Source: Bacteroidales bacterium | GTDB taxonomy: Bacteria > Bacteroidota > Bacteroidia > Bacteroidales > P3 | DNA length: 40,517 nucleotides | Assembly: GCA_012837565.1 (NCBI GenBank) | Contig: DUQY01000066.1 | Span: forward strand, 1-40,517 | Direction of reading: 5' to 3' | Shown: positions 31,407 through 39,244 of the stretch, piece after piece | Layout: each line of letters starts with the position of its first letter | Position numbering within the stretch: position 1 is the first letter of the stretch | The notes under the pieces: model-generated | The model's database searches: none | The model's input: only the letters and a program-made list of their open reading frames with translations | Told to the model about the DNA's origin: nothing | Program-made: the position numbers and the translations under genes

Positions 31407-32273
31407 ATGAAAAAAATAGTTGTAATAGTATTAGTGCTAATGTCTATGTTTGCAATAGATTTGAATGCACAAATATTAGACGAACCAGAAACTCCACCAA
31501 GAGATAGTTTTTATGAAAAAATATCATACAAACAAAGAAAGCCATTTACTTTCCCATATGTGCGTGAGGCAGATGTTGTTTGGCAGTGGAGAGTTTGGAG
31601 AGTTATAGATTTCCGTGAAAAACAAAACCAAGTTTTTTATTATCCGATTGATCCAGACCAAGGAAGAGTAAACCTTTTTTATGCTCTCGAACAAGCAATT
31701 AACGAAGGGAGAATAAAGATATATCTCGACGATGAGTTTACAACAGAAATTGTAGATTGGCAAGAAAGAAAGATGTCATTAATTCCAGCTCAAACAACTA
31801 CAATTGATGTAGAAGATATTGACGGAACCCTATACCAAAAGGACACAGTTATTCAAATCCCTCTTAAAACTGAGGATATAAAAACTCTTCGTATAAAAGA
31901 AGATTGGTTTATAGACAAAAGTAGAACAGTTCAGGATGTTAGAATATCTGGTTTCTCACCAATATTTTACAGAAGTCCTGAAGATGGTTCAACACCAATT
32001 CCTTATCCTCTTTTTTGGGTAAGATATGACGATCCAGAGGTAAGAGATATGCTTGCAAACACAGAAGTATATAATTTTAAGAATGATGCTCAAAGAAGAA
32101 CATATGATGACATATTCTTAAAAAGGATGTTTAACAGCTATATAATAAAAGAATCAAATATCTATAGCGTACGTACTCTTAATCAATACACCTCAGGAGA
32201 CGAGGCACTAATAGAATCTAATAATATTAAAAACGCAATATACAATTTTGAAGAAGATATGTGGGAATATTAG
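31407..32273 (+). CDS. gldN: T9SS ring protein GldN/PorN
   Basis: This 288-residue periplasmic protein has a signal peptide (about 1-21, ending DLNAQ). The GldN core has VREADVVWQWRVWRVIDFREKQN, FYYPIDPDQGRVNLF and IKEDWFIDKSR; the aromatic-rich VWRVID block is characteristic. GldN joins GldK in the periplasmic ring that GldM contacts. It is the last gene of the porP-gldKLMN run and is followed by a strong terminator. Confidence 0.95.
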   Translation: MKKIVVIVLVLMSMFAIDLNAQILDEPETPPRDSFYEKISYKQRKPFTFPYVREADVVWQWRVWRVIDFREKQNQVFYYPIDPDQGRVNLFYALEQAINEGRIKIYLDDEFTTEIVDWQERKMSLIPAQTTTIDVEDIDGTLYQKDTVIQIPLKTEDIKTLRIKEDWFIDKSRTVQDVRISGFSPIFYRSPEDGSTPIPYPLFWVRYDDPEVRDMLANTEVYNFKNDAQRRTYDDIFLKRMFNSYIIKESNIYSVRTLNQYTSGDEALIESNNIKNAIYNFEEDMWEY

Positions 32274-32293
32274 AATTAACTAAAACCACAACC

Positions 32294-32338
32294 AAAAAAA
32301 ATACAGCAATGATTTAATTCTTTGCTGTATTTTTTTTG
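32294..32338. terminator. Bidirectional terminator after gldN
   Basis: ATACAGCAA at 32301-32309 pairs exactly with TTGCTGTAT at 32322-32330 around a 12-base loop. It is flanked by seven A's (32294-32300) on the left and seven T's on the right (32331-32337). It can stop the T9SS transcript and could also act on leftward transcription. Confidence 0.88.
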
Positions 32339-32490
32339 TTTCAGAAATTAACTCTGCGTTTCACAAAATTAACTCTGCGTTTCACGAAATTGAATCTTCG
32401 TTTTAAAATTTTGTTTCTGCGTTTCAGCAAATCCTTTCTTTGTTTCAATTTCCTAACTCTGCGTTTCATTTTCTTGTCCCTTGTTTGGCT
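32328..32490. repeat. 21-base-period repeat array, seven to eight units
   Basis: The G of the core (GTTTCA in most units, GTTTTA in one) lies at 32338, 32358, 32379, 32400, 32421, 32442 and 32463, with a weak eighth at 32483. The spacing is 20, 21, 21, 21, 21, 21 and 20. Core versions include CTCTGCGTTTCA three times, TCTTCGTTTTA, TCTGCGTTTCA and TCTTTGTTTCA. Spacers are AT-rich, such as CAAAATTAA. The 338-base gap between gldN and the convergent hydrolase holds only this array, the terminator before it and plain AT-rich sequence. Because 21 is a multiple of three, one frame stays open with a seven-residue repeat (LTLRFTK); I do not take it as a gene. Confidence 0.88.
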
Positions 32491-32611
32491 TGTTTGTCCT
32501 ATCTTAATAAAAAACTAAGCTTGTAAAACAAACAAAAATTAAAAAAAGGCAGAAAGGACAGAATTAATCAATCAAAATATTAGAAATTTACATGTAATAA
32601 GAGGAAATAAT

Positions 32612-33379
32612 CTATTTTTTGATGAAATCTAGAATTGATTTTAGTAAAAATGCAGGATTATCAACCTGAATTAAGTGACCAGCATTTGGAACCGTTATCG
32701 TTTTCGAGTTTTTAAACTTTTCTTTGAATGTGATTAAGTCTTCATCCCTAACATAGGTTGAATTCTCCCCTCTAAGTAAAAGAGTTGGGATATTTATGTC
32801 GGAAAACTCAATACGAGCCATTACTTTTTCAACTTCTTTAGCAAGCATAATTATATTTGATCTCCATCTAAGAGTTTTCTTAGAGTAATCTAAATTCTTT
32901 AAAAGGACATCTACATAATCTTTCTCTATCCCTTTCTCAACCAAAAACGCCCTAAAATGGCTTACATCTTTAAAATCCGATGGGTTTGCTTCAAGAATTA
33001 GGTTTATTAGCAAGTCCCTTGCTTGAGTCCTTTGGTAGTCTTTAAAATGAATATCAATTAATATTAAGGATTTATAGTATTCAGGATTTTTATCAACCAT
33101 TTTCATCGCTATTTTCCCTCCCATCGAATGTCCAAGTAGTATTGGGTCTTCAAATCCTTGAGTTATGCAAAATGAATATAGAATATCAGCCAATTCATCA
33201 AAGGAAAAGTCTTCGGTGTGGAAGCTTCTGCCGTGGTTTGGAATATCTGGAACAATAACATTATAGCCCTGCTCGGATAAAAACTTAGCTCCTGACATCC
33301 AGTGGTCGCTTAGTCCTAACCAGCCATGAAGAATTAAAATTGCTTGCCCTTGTCCGTGTTGTTGAAAGTAAAATTTCAT
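32612..33379 (-). CDS. Alpha/beta hydrolase (YbfF-like)
   Basis: This 255-residue cytoplasmic hydrolase shows ILHGWLGLSDHW (oxyanion region), VPDIPNHGRS, the nucleophile elbow GHSMGG with Ser85, LLRGENSTYV near the acidic residue and NAGHLIQVDNP with the catalytic His. The pattern is that of YbfF/menaquinone-pathway-type esterases; the real substrate is unknown. It is a single gene with its own promoter box, divergent from rnfA and convergent with the T9SS operon. Confidence 0.88.
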   Translation of the reverse strand: MKFYFQQHGQGQAILILHGWLGLSDHWMSGAKFLSEQGYNVIVPDIPNHGRSFHTEDFSFDELADILYSFCITQGFEDPILLGHSMGGKIAMKMVDKNPEYYKSLILIDIHFKDYQRTQARDLLINLILEANPSDFKDVSHFRAFLVEKGIEKDYVDVLLKNLDYSKKTLRWRSNIIMLAKEVEKVMARIEFSDINIPTLLLRGENSTYVRDEDLITFKEKFKNSKTITVPNAGHLIQVDNPAFLLKSILDFIKK

Positions 33380-33421
33380 ATTATATTTTTGTTTTAATCA
33401 ATAATGCAGTCATATTGAATG

Positions 33422-33429
33422 CAAATTTA
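33422..33429 (-). promoter_or_regulatory. Possible -7 box for the hydrolase gene
   Basis: On the minus strand, TAAATTTG matches TAnnTTTG and lies 42 bases before the ATG at 33379. No clear -33 TTTG. Confidence 0.4.
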
Positions 33430-33450
33430 AAAAAAATATGGTAGATATCC

Positions 33451-33481
33451 TTTGATAGGTTGTAAATTTTAATTAGTTTTG
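33451..33481 (+). promoter_or_regulatory. Bacteroidetes-type promoter for rnfA
   Basis: TTTG at 33451-33454 and TAGTTTTG at 33474-33481 are 19 bases apart, a full match to the two-part consensus. The leader to the ATG at 33509 is about 20 bases, so rnfA is expressed from its own promoter. Confidence 0.78.
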
Positions 33482-33508
33482 CATCTTAAAATCTAAAGTT
33501 CTTCAACT

Positions 33509-34087
33509 ATGGAATATGTTGCAATTATTATTTTTGCGGTATTCGTTAACAACGTAATACTATCACAATTCTTAGGTATTTGTCCTTTCCTTGGGGTTTC
33601 CAATAAGGTTAGTACGTCCTTAGGAATGGGAGCAGCGGTTGTTTTCGTTATGACCCTTTCAACTCTTGTTACCTACCTTTTTCAACACTATTTGCTAAAT
33701 CCTCTTGAAATAGGTTTCCTCCAAACCATTGTTTTTATCTTGGTAATTGCAGCTCTGGTTCAAATGGTTGAGATTATATTAAAGAAAGTTAGTCCAAGTT
33801 TATATCAAGCACTAGGAGTTTTTCTTCCACTTATCACAACTAACTGTGCTGTCCTAGGTATAGCAATCTTAGTTATTCAAAAAGATTTTTCTTTAATCAC
33901 AGGGCTTATTTATGCAATTGGGATGTCATTAGGTTTCACCCTAGCAATGGTTCTTTTTGCAGGACTAAGAGAACAGATTGAGCTTTCATTTACCCCAAAA
34001 GGGATGAAAGGAATGCCAATAGTACTTGTAACAGCAGGTATTTTAGCAATGGCATTTATGGGATTTGCAGGCTTGGTTAAAATATAA
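33509..34087 (+). CDS. rnfA: Electron transport complex subunit RnfA/RsxA
   Basis: This 192-residue six-helix membrane protein contains the RnfA marks: FLGICPFLGVSNK with Cys25, PLITTNCAVLGIA with Cys113, LFAGLREQ and a C-terminal FMGFAGLVKI. In Rnf complexes these cysteines help hold an iron-sulphur cluster between RnfA and its partner RnfE. NqrE is similar, but the CPF and ITTNCAVLG sequences favour RnfA. Rnf moves electrons from ferredoxin to NAD coupled to ion pumping. No rnfB, C, D, G or E gene adjoins it; a divergent hydrolase lies upstream, and its own promoter supports separate expression. Confidence 0.92.
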   Translation: MEYVAIIIFAVFVNNVILSQFLGICPFLGVSNKVSTSLGMGAAVVFVMTLSTLVTYLFQHYLLNPLEIGFLQTIVFILVIAALVQMVEIILKKVSPSLYQALGVFLPLITTNCAVLGIAILVIQKDFSLITGLIYAIGMSLGFTLAMVLFAGLREQIELSFTPKGMKGMPIVLVTAGILAMAFMGFAGLVKI

Positions 34088-34097
34088 TCATATAACA

Positions 34098-34547
34098 ATG
34101 GATAACGAAGTTAAAACTCCTATAAACGAAGAAATATCTAATAAACAAGAAGATAAAATTGATATAAAACCAATTAAGTCAATTGTTAAGGATAAGACTA
34201 GCAGAAAATTATCAAAAGGGCTTAAAGATAAACCCAAAAAGCCATCTTGGTGGTTACGCACAAAAAGGAAGAAACTGGTTTTAGAGCTTCAATCTGCCCT
34301 CAGAGAATTCGGAATAAATAAGGCTTGGGTTCATAATCATTTCATTACAGCAGAAGAAAAGAAGTCTAAGAACATTACCATATATGTTGAGATTAATAAT
34401 TTGAGAATAAACAAGATTGATGCTCAACAAATAGATGTTCTAATGGATAAGAAATTTAAAAAGAAGAAGATAAGCATTATTGATGTTAATACATTACAGC
34501 CTTTGATTAAAGAGTTTGTTTTCAAAGACGTTACCCCTTTACTATAA
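34098..34547 (+). CDS. Degenerate nucleotidyltransferase-like small protein
   Basis: This is a 149-residue protein using the ATG at 34098, 10 bases after the rnfA stop. The first 60 residues are lysine-rich and likely disordered (KLSKGLKDKPKKPSWWLRTK). Residues 60-149 follow the layout of an MNT-type (Pol-beta superfamily) nucleotidyltransferase: a helix SALREFGINKAWV, a strand NITIYVEI, and IDVNTLQPLIKEFVFKDVTP, which resembles the family's DLVTPEALKPRIRERILREAV ending. The catalytic GSxxRG loop and DxD aspartates are absent (HNHFITAEEKKSKNITIYV instead). It is therefore probably not a nucleotidyltransferase; a binding or structural role is possible. Similarity is by eye. Confidence 0.5.
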   Translation: MDNEVKTPINEEISNKQEDKIDIKPIKSIVKDKTSRKLSKGLKDKPKKPSWWLRTKRKKLVLELQSALREFGINKAWVHNHFITAEEKKSKNITIYVEINNLRINKIDAQQIDVLMDKKFKKKKISIIDVNTLQPLIKEFVFKDVTPLL

Positions 34548-34554
34548 ATACTTA

Positions 34555-35316
34555 ATGAAAATTTCAGCAAGCATAATTTCATTCAACGAAGAAAAGAATA
34601 TCGAACGTTGTTTAATATCTCTACAAGGTATTGTGGATGAAATAATTGTTCTTGATTCCAATTCTACTGACAAGACAAAAGAGATTTGTTTGAGATACGA
34701 TAACGTAAGATTTTTTTCACAAGACTGGCTAGGTTATTCATCTCAAAAAAACTATGCAAATAGCTTGTCATCAAATAATACCATTCTTTCAATAGATGCC
34801 GACGAGGCTTTGTCCTCCGAATTGAAGCAAAGCATACTTGATATAAAAGCAAAGTATAAAGATATCACTAATCCTAATATAATATTTTCAGTAAAGAGAC
34901 TAACAAACTATTGTGGCTCTTGGATAAAGCATTGTGGCTGGTACCCAGATATAAAACAAAGAATTTTTAGTAAAGAAGTTAATTGGGTAGGAGATATACA
35001 TGAGTCTTTACTTCATTTGCCTAATACAAAAACAATTATGCTTAAGGGCGATTTATATCATTATTCTTATCATACAACCTCTGATCATATTCTTCAAGTA
35101 GAGAAGTTTACAAACCTTACCTCAAAACAAGCTTTTGAGAAAGGGAAGAAAGGTCATATCCTAGGACTATGGTTTAAGCCTCAATGGAAGTTTTTTAGAG
35201 ATTACATATTAAAAGCAGGAATATTAGATGGCTATGCAGGCTATCAAGTTTGTAGGATATCTGCTTTTGCAACCTATTTGAAACATGCAAAGCTTAGAGA
35301 ACTTAATAAGAAATAA
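34555..35316 (+). CDS. Family 2 glycosyltransferase, WaaE/KdtX-like
   Basis: This is a 253-residue GT-A enzyme. The start is the ATG at 34555 (MKISASIISFNEEKNIERCL); the frame stays open upstream but that part overlaps the previous gene. IVLDSNSTDKT and LSIDADEAL carry the nucleotide-sugar and metal-binding residues. RLTNYCGSWIKHCGWYPD, IHESL and HYSYHTTSDHI are typical of the WaaE/KdtX group, which adds a hexose to the LPS inner core. It overlaps the downstream family 9 glycosyltransferase by 32 bases, so the two are probably translated together. Confidence 0.9.
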   Translation: MKISASIISFNEEKNIERCLISLQGIVDEIIVLDSNSTDKTKEICLRYDNVRFFSQDWLGYSSQKNYANSLSSNNTILSIDADEALSSELKQSILDIKAKYKDITNPNIIFSVKRLTNYCGSWIKHCGWYPDIKQRIFSKEVNWVGDIHESLLHLPNTKTIMLKGDLYHYSYHTTSDHILQVEKFTNLTSKQAFEKGKKGHILGLWFKPQWKFFRDYILKAGILDGYAGYQVCRISAFATYLKHAKLRELNKK

Positions 35317-36322
35317 AACTAATCCTATCTTCCTAATTAGTAGAACTGATAGCATTGGAGATGTTGTTCTTACTTTGCCAATGGCAGGGATTTTGAAGTC
35401 TATTTACCCCAATGCAAAGATAATCTTTCTTGGAAAAACATATACCGAGCCTATTGTTAGTTTGTCCTCTCATATCGACAAGTTTATAAATTGGGATTCT
35501 TTGAGTTCAGAAGATTGTTCAACCCAAATAAGACTTTTAAAGCAATATAATATCGATGTTTTTATTCATGTATTCCCTTCAAAAGCGATAGGAAAACTTG
35601 CAAAACAAGCTAAAATCCCAATAAGGATAGCTACATCTCACAGGGTATATAATTGGCTTTATTGCAATAAACTAATAAGATTTTCAAGGAAGAAATCTGA
35701 CCTTCACGAGTCACAGCTTAATATTAAATTAATTGAATGCCTTGGAGCAAAATCTAATTATAGGATTGAGGACTTATATGAATACATTGGTATTCAGGCT
35801 AATAATATAACAACGCCAGCAGATAGTTTAATTGATAAAACAAAGTTTAACTTAATTCTCCACCCAAAATCAAAAGGAAGTGCAAGAGAGTGGGGGGTAG
35901 ATAACTTTAATAAGTTAATATCTATTTTGCCCGAATCGGAATATAATATCTTTATTACTGGAACAAAAGAGGAGGGAGACTTAGTTAGAAAAGAGATAAT
36001 TAATAAGAATATTGGAAGAGTTCACGACCTAACAGGCGTATTCTCACTTTCAGAGTTTATCTCATTTATTGGCAAAGTAGATGGCTTAATTGCAGCAAGC
36101 ACAGGCCCGCTTCATATTGCATCTATTTTAGGAGTAAATGCCTTAGGATTATATCCTCCAATAAGACCAATGCACCCAGGTAGATGGAGGCCAATAGGAG
36201 AAAAGACAAAAGTGTTTTCGAAAAATGAAGAATGTTCAAAATGCAGAGAAACACAATATTGTGAGTGTATGCTTTCAATTAATCCAAATGACATTCTAAC
36301 TTATCTCGATAAAATTAAATAA
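35285..36322 (+). CDS. Family 9 glycosyltransferase (heptosyltransferase-type)
   Basis: This 345-residue GT-B protein starts with PIFLISRTDSIGDVVLTLPMAG, the donor-side signature of the heptosyltransferase family, and later has ILHPKSKGSAREW and DGLIAASTGPLHIASILG. The C-terminus has a cysteine cluster (CSKCRETQYCEC) after HPGRW. Family members transfer heptose or a similar sugar to LPS core. With the preceding WaaE-like enzyme and the hldD gene in this window, a core LPS role is likely. A strong terminator follows at 36325-36358. Confidence 0.9.
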   Translation: MQSLENLIRNKTNPIFLISRTDSIGDVVLTLPMAGILKSIYPNAKIIFLGKTYTEPIVSLSSHIDKFINWDSLSSEDCSTQIRLLKQYNIDVFIHVFPSKAIGKLAKQAKIPIRIATSHRVYNWLYCNKLIRFSRKKSDLHESQLNIKLIECLGAKSNYRIEDLYEYIGIQANNITTPADSLIDKTKFNLILHPKSKGSAREWGVDNFNKLISILPESEYNIFITGTKEEGDLVRKEIINKNIGRVHDLTGVFSLSEFISFIGKVDGLIAASTGPLHIASILGVNALGLYPPIRPMHPGRWRPIGEKTKVFSKNEECSKCRETQYCECMLSINPNDILTYLDKIK

Positions 36323-36324
36323 TA

Positions 36325-36358
36325 AAAAAGGTCGCTAAATAATTATAGCGACCTTTTT
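36325..36358. terminator. Bidirectional terminator between the convergent glycosyltransferase and oxidoreductase genes
   Basis: AAAAAGGTCGCTA at 36325-36337 pairs exactly with TAGCGACCTTTTT at 36346-36358 around an 8-base loop. The A and T runs in the stem make it usable from both strands. It ends the rnfA-to-GT9 run and the leftward oxidoreductase operon. Confidence 0.92.
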
Positions 36359-36387
36359 AGTAATAATGTTAGTTAGATTTTCCTAAC

Positions 36388-36939
36388 TTACAATTCAAAT
36401 ACTGTTTCAACAATTGTTTTTCCTGTTTGAACAGCTTTTAAGTTTTCTGGTATCATTTTATGATGACGCTCTGGAAGAGATTTAAGTAAACCTTTTTCAA
36501 TGAATTCTTCAGTAACAACTGGTTTAACTTCTAAGAATGCTCCAAGAACAATCATATTAAATACTTTTGCCATTCCAAGCTCAGATGCTTTTTCTGTTGC
36601 AGCAACCTTGTAGATATTAATATCTTTACGAGTTGGAGGATTAAATACTCCATTAGGGTCGTATAATAATACTCCACCAGGCTTAACTGTCTTTTCAAAC
36701 TTGTCAAGAGATTGTTGGTTAAGTATGATTGCTGTGTCAAATTGGCTAATGATTGGAGAACTGATTCTTTCATCAGAAATAATTACTGATACGTTTGCAG
36801 TTCCTCCACGCATTTCAGGGCCGTAAGATGGCATCCAACTTACTTCTTTATCTTGCATAGCGCCTGAGTAAGCAAGAATTTTACCCATTGATAAGACACC
36901 TTGTCCACCAAATCCGGCTATGATGATTTCTTCTGTCAT
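36388..36939 (-). CDS. 2-oxoacid:ferredoxin oxidoreductase, gamma subunit
   Basis: This 183-residue subunit shows the gamma-domain pattern IIIAGFGGQGVLSMGKILAYSG, then WMPSYGPEMRGGTANVSVII and KPGGVLLYD. In complexes that oxidise 2-oxoacids such as branched-chain oxoacids or 2-oxoglutarate to acyl-CoA with reduction of ferredoxin, it is the smallest catalytic-core chain. It starts 17 bases after the beta subunit stop and is the last gene of the operon. Substrate type (VOR versus KOR) cannot be settled from this chain. Confidence 0.92.
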   Translation of the reverse strand: MTEEIIIAGFGGQGVLSMGKILAYSGAMQDKEVSWMPSYGPEMRGGTANVSVIISDERISSPIISQFDTAIILNQQSLDKFEKTVKPGGVLLYDPNGVFNPPTRKDINIYKVAATEKASELGMAKVFNMIVLGAFLEVKPVVTEEFIEKGLLKSLPERHHKMIPENLKAVQTGKTIVETVFEL

Positions 36940-36956
36940 TGCTTTTACGTTTAAGG

Positions 36957-37736
36957 TTATTTTTTAACTTTTTCTCCGTCAACTTTTATGTCGCCGATTG
37001 GATACTTAACAAACATGTTTTCTACCATCCATTTGTTAGCTTCAACTGGTGTCATTTTCCAACCTGAATTACAGTTAGAAACAACTTCAACTAAAGAAGT
37101 TCCTTTTTTGTTCTTTTGGTTTTCAAATGCTTGACGAATTGCTTTCTTTGTTCTTCTAACGGCTGCTGCAGTGTGAACAGATTGACGAGTGATGTAATAT
37201 GTTCCTGGTAATTCTGCAAGTAATTCTGTTATTTGCAAAGGATAGCCATTTAATTCAACTGTACGTCCGTAAGGAGAGGTTGCAGTCTTCATGCCAAGTA
37301 ATGTGGTAGGAGCCATTTGTCCTCCTGTCATACCATAGATACCATTGTTGATAAAAATAATAACAATGTTTTCTCCACGGTTACAAGCGTGAATTGTTTC
37401 AGCAGTTCCAATAGCAGCTAAGTCTCCATCTCCTTGGTAGGTAAATGTGTGACGATCTGGGAACATGCGTTGAATTGCTGTTGCAATTGCAGGTGCTCTA
37501 CCGTGAGCTGCACCTATTGCGTCAACGTTGAAATAATTGTAAGCTAAAACAGAGCAACCAACTGGAGCAATGCAAATAGCTTTATCTTGAATACCCATTT
37601 CTTCAATAACTTCTGCTACAATACGGTGTGTTGTTCCGTGCCCACAGCCTGCACAATAATGCATTACAGCATCTGTAAGTACATTAGTTTTTTCGTAAAC
37701 CAAGTTTTCTGGTTTAATTATATCTGGATTAAACAT
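36957..37736 (-). CDS. 2-oxoacid:ferredoxin oxidoreductase, beta (thiamine diphosphate) subunit
   Basis: This 259-residue subunit binds thiamine diphosphate. It has the Cys-rich start CAGCGHGTTHRI, the cofactor motif GDGDLAAIGTAETIHACNRG and VIIFINNGIYGMTGGQMAPTT. The beta chain carries the active-site cofactor and often an iron-sulphur cluster. It lies 5 bases after the alpha subunit stop. The enzyme supplies acyl-CoA and reduced ferredoxin in anaerobes. Confidence 0.94.
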   Translation of the reverse strand: MFNPDIIKPENLVYEKTNVLTDAVMHYCAGCGHGTTHRIVAEVIEEMGIQDKAICIAPVGCSVLAYNYFNVDAIGAAHGRAPAIATAIQRMFPDRHTFTYQGDGDLAAIGTAETIHACNRGENIVIIFINNGIYGMTGGQMAPTTLLGMKTATSPYGRTVELNGYPLQITELLAELPGTYYITRQSVHTAAAVRRTKKAIRQAFENQKNKKGTSLVEVVSNCNSGWKMTPVEANKWMVENMFVKYPIGDIKVDGEKVKK

Positions 37737-37741
37737 ATTTC

Positions 37742-38827
37742 TTATCCTTTAATGATTTTTTCTTCTAATGCTTCAAGAACTTCGTGTGGAGTATGGATGA
37801 TTCCGCCATAACGACCAAAGTGTTCAACTGGACAACGGAATTCTGCTGCCAATCTTACATCTTCTACCATTTGACCAGCACTCATTTCCACTGCCAACAT
37901 TCCTTTTACTTTTTTAGAGAACTCTGCAACTTGTTTCTTAGGGAATGGGAATAATGTGATAAGACGTAGAAGACCTACTTTTATTCCTTTTTCACGTCCA
38001 AGTTGAATAGCTTTTTGTGCAATACGTGCACTTGATCCATAAGCAACAAATATATATTCAGCATCTTCACAGTTAATGGTTTCGAAAAGTACTTCCTTTT
38101 CTTCCATTTCTCTGTATTTTGCTTGAAGTTTATGGTTATGTAGTTCTTGTTTAGCTGAATCAAGATCTAGTGATGTGATAATGTTATGGTCTCTATCAGC
38201 TGGTTTTCCACAACTTGCCCATGGTGCATTTTTTCTTAGTTCTTCTTCAGTCCAACGAGGAATATGAGGTCCAACATAAAGCTTTTCCATAACTTGACCA
38301 ATTGCACCATCAGAAAGTATCATAACTGGATTACGATATTTAAATGCAATTTCCCATCCTAAGAATACGAAATCATACATTTCTTGTACAGATGCTGGTG
38401 CTAATACATACATTTGGTAGTCTCCGTGTCCGCCTCCCTTAACTGCTTGGAAGTAGTCTGCTTGAGATGGTTGGATAGTTCCTAAACCAGGACCTCCACG
38501 TACAACGTTTACTACTAATGCAGGAAGTTCTGCTCCTGCAAGATAAGTTAATCCTTCTTGCATAAGACTTATTCCTGGAGAAGAAGAAGAGGTCATTACT
38601 TTTTTACCTGCTCCTGCTCCACCATATACCATGTTAATTGATGATGTTTCACTTTCTGCTTGTAAAACAACCATTCCTGTAGTTTCCCATGGTTTTTCAA
38701 TCATAAGATGTTCCATAACTTCAGATTGCGGTGTGATAGGATATCCAAAATATCCGTCGCAACCTGAGCGTATTGCTGCTTCAGCAATAGCTTCGTTACC
38801 CTTCATTAATTTTAGCTCTTTTGCCAT
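37742..38827 (-). CDS. vorB: 2-oxoacid:ferredoxin oxidoreductase, alpha subunit (VorB type)
   Basis: This 361-residue subunit begins KLMKGNEAIAEAAIRSGCDG and has YFGYPITPQSEVMEHL, the typical alpha N-terminus, followed by the SETSSINMVYGGAGAGKKVMTSSS region and a C-terminal VLRLITLFPFP-type domain (here GLLRLITLFPFPKKQV). The best family match by memory is the 3-methyl-2-oxobutanoate (VorB) group common in Bacteroidetes, which processes branched-chain amino acid carbon skeletons. The ferredoxin-type delta subunit gene is 20 bases upstream. Confidence 0.9.
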   Translation of the reverse strand: MAKELKLMKGNEAIAEAAIRSGCDGYFGYPITPQSEVMEHLMIEKPWETTGMVVLQAESETSSINMVYGGAGAGKKVMTSSSSPGISLMQEGLTYLAGAELPALVVNVVRGGPGLGTIQPSQADYFQAVKGGGHGDYQMYVLAPASVQEMYDFVFLGWEIAFKYRNPVMILSDGAIGQVMEKLYVGPHIPRWTEEELRKNAPWASCGKPADRDHNIITSLDLDSAKQELHNHKLQAKYREMEEKEVLFETINCEDAEYIFVAYGSSARIAQKAIQLGREKGIKVGLLRLITLFPFPKKQVAEFSKKVKGMLAVEMSAGQMVEDVRLAAEFRCPVEHFGRYGGIIHTPHEVLEALEEKIIKG

Positions 38828-38847
38828 TTCTATTATAATTTAATAGT

Positions 38848-39066
38848 TTATAACTTTACTTTGTAAACAGTGATTACTCCGTCAGGACATACTAAAGCAC
38901 AGCTAGTACAACCTATGCAATTGTCAATTATTGCTTCAGAATAATGATAGCCTTTACCATTTACGTTTTTTGACAGAGCCAGAACACTGTTGGGACATGC
39001 GGTAATGCATACTCCACAACCTTTGCAACGCTCTTTATCAATTACAACTGCTCCTTTTATTGCCAT
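38848..39066 (-). CDS. 4Fe-4S ferredoxin-type delta subunit of the 2-oxoacid oxidoreductase
   Basis: This 72-residue protein has two classic 4Fe-4S binding motifs, CKGCGVCITACPN and CIGCTSCALVCPD, each of the CxxCxxCxxxCP form. It is the first gene of the four-gene operon (delta, alpha, beta, gamma) and passes electrons from the catalytic core to external ferredoxin. It is preceded by a promoter at 39116-39147. Confidence 0.95.
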   Translation of the reverse strand: MAIKGAVVIDKERCKGCGVCITACPNSVLALSKNVNGKGYHYSEAIIDNCIGCTSCALVCPDGVITVYKVKL

Positions 39067-39115
39067 TGTTTTTATTTTTAATTGGTTTATATTTAGTCTT
39101 ATTAATTTCAGACTT

Positions 39116-39147
39116 CAAAATTATAACTTATTTTTCATTGTAGCAAA
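39116..39147 (-). promoter_or_regulatory. Bacteroidetes-type promoter for the 2-oxoacid oxidoreductase operon
   Basis: On the minus strand, TAATTTTG at 39116-39123 matches the -7 box, and TTTG at 39144-39147 lies 20 bases upstream. The leader to the ATG at 39066 is about 45 bases. The divergent SOD gene starts at 39245; its promoter is less clear. Confidence 0.72.
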
Positions 39148-39244
39148 TAAATATAGTTAATTAATTATTAAAGCAATAATACAACAGAAATTGCGTTATT
39201 ATTATTGTTAAATAATTTTTGTATTAATTAATATTGAAAACTCT

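Noticed and set aside
32328..32490. Possible CRISPR array
   Set aside because: Units are only 21 bases including the spacer, repeats are degenerate, and there are no unique 30-base spacers or cas genes in the window.
32336..32518. A 60-codon rightward frame with a seven-residue repeat (LTLRFTK) after gldN
   Set aside because: It is the open frame created by the 21-base DNA repeat and lies directly behind a strong terminator. The same repeats at 21.15 kb contain stop codons in the equivalent frame, so coding is unlikely.
33509..34087. Identification as NqrE
   Set aside because: The CPFLGVSNK and ITTNCAVLG motifs and the AFMGFAGLVKI ending fit RnfA better than NqrE.
34516..34554. Upstream extension of the WaaE-like gene by 13 codons
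   Set aside because: The extended start lies inside the preceding gene and adds residues not typical of the family; the ATG at 34555 gives the normal N-terminus MKISASIISFNEE.
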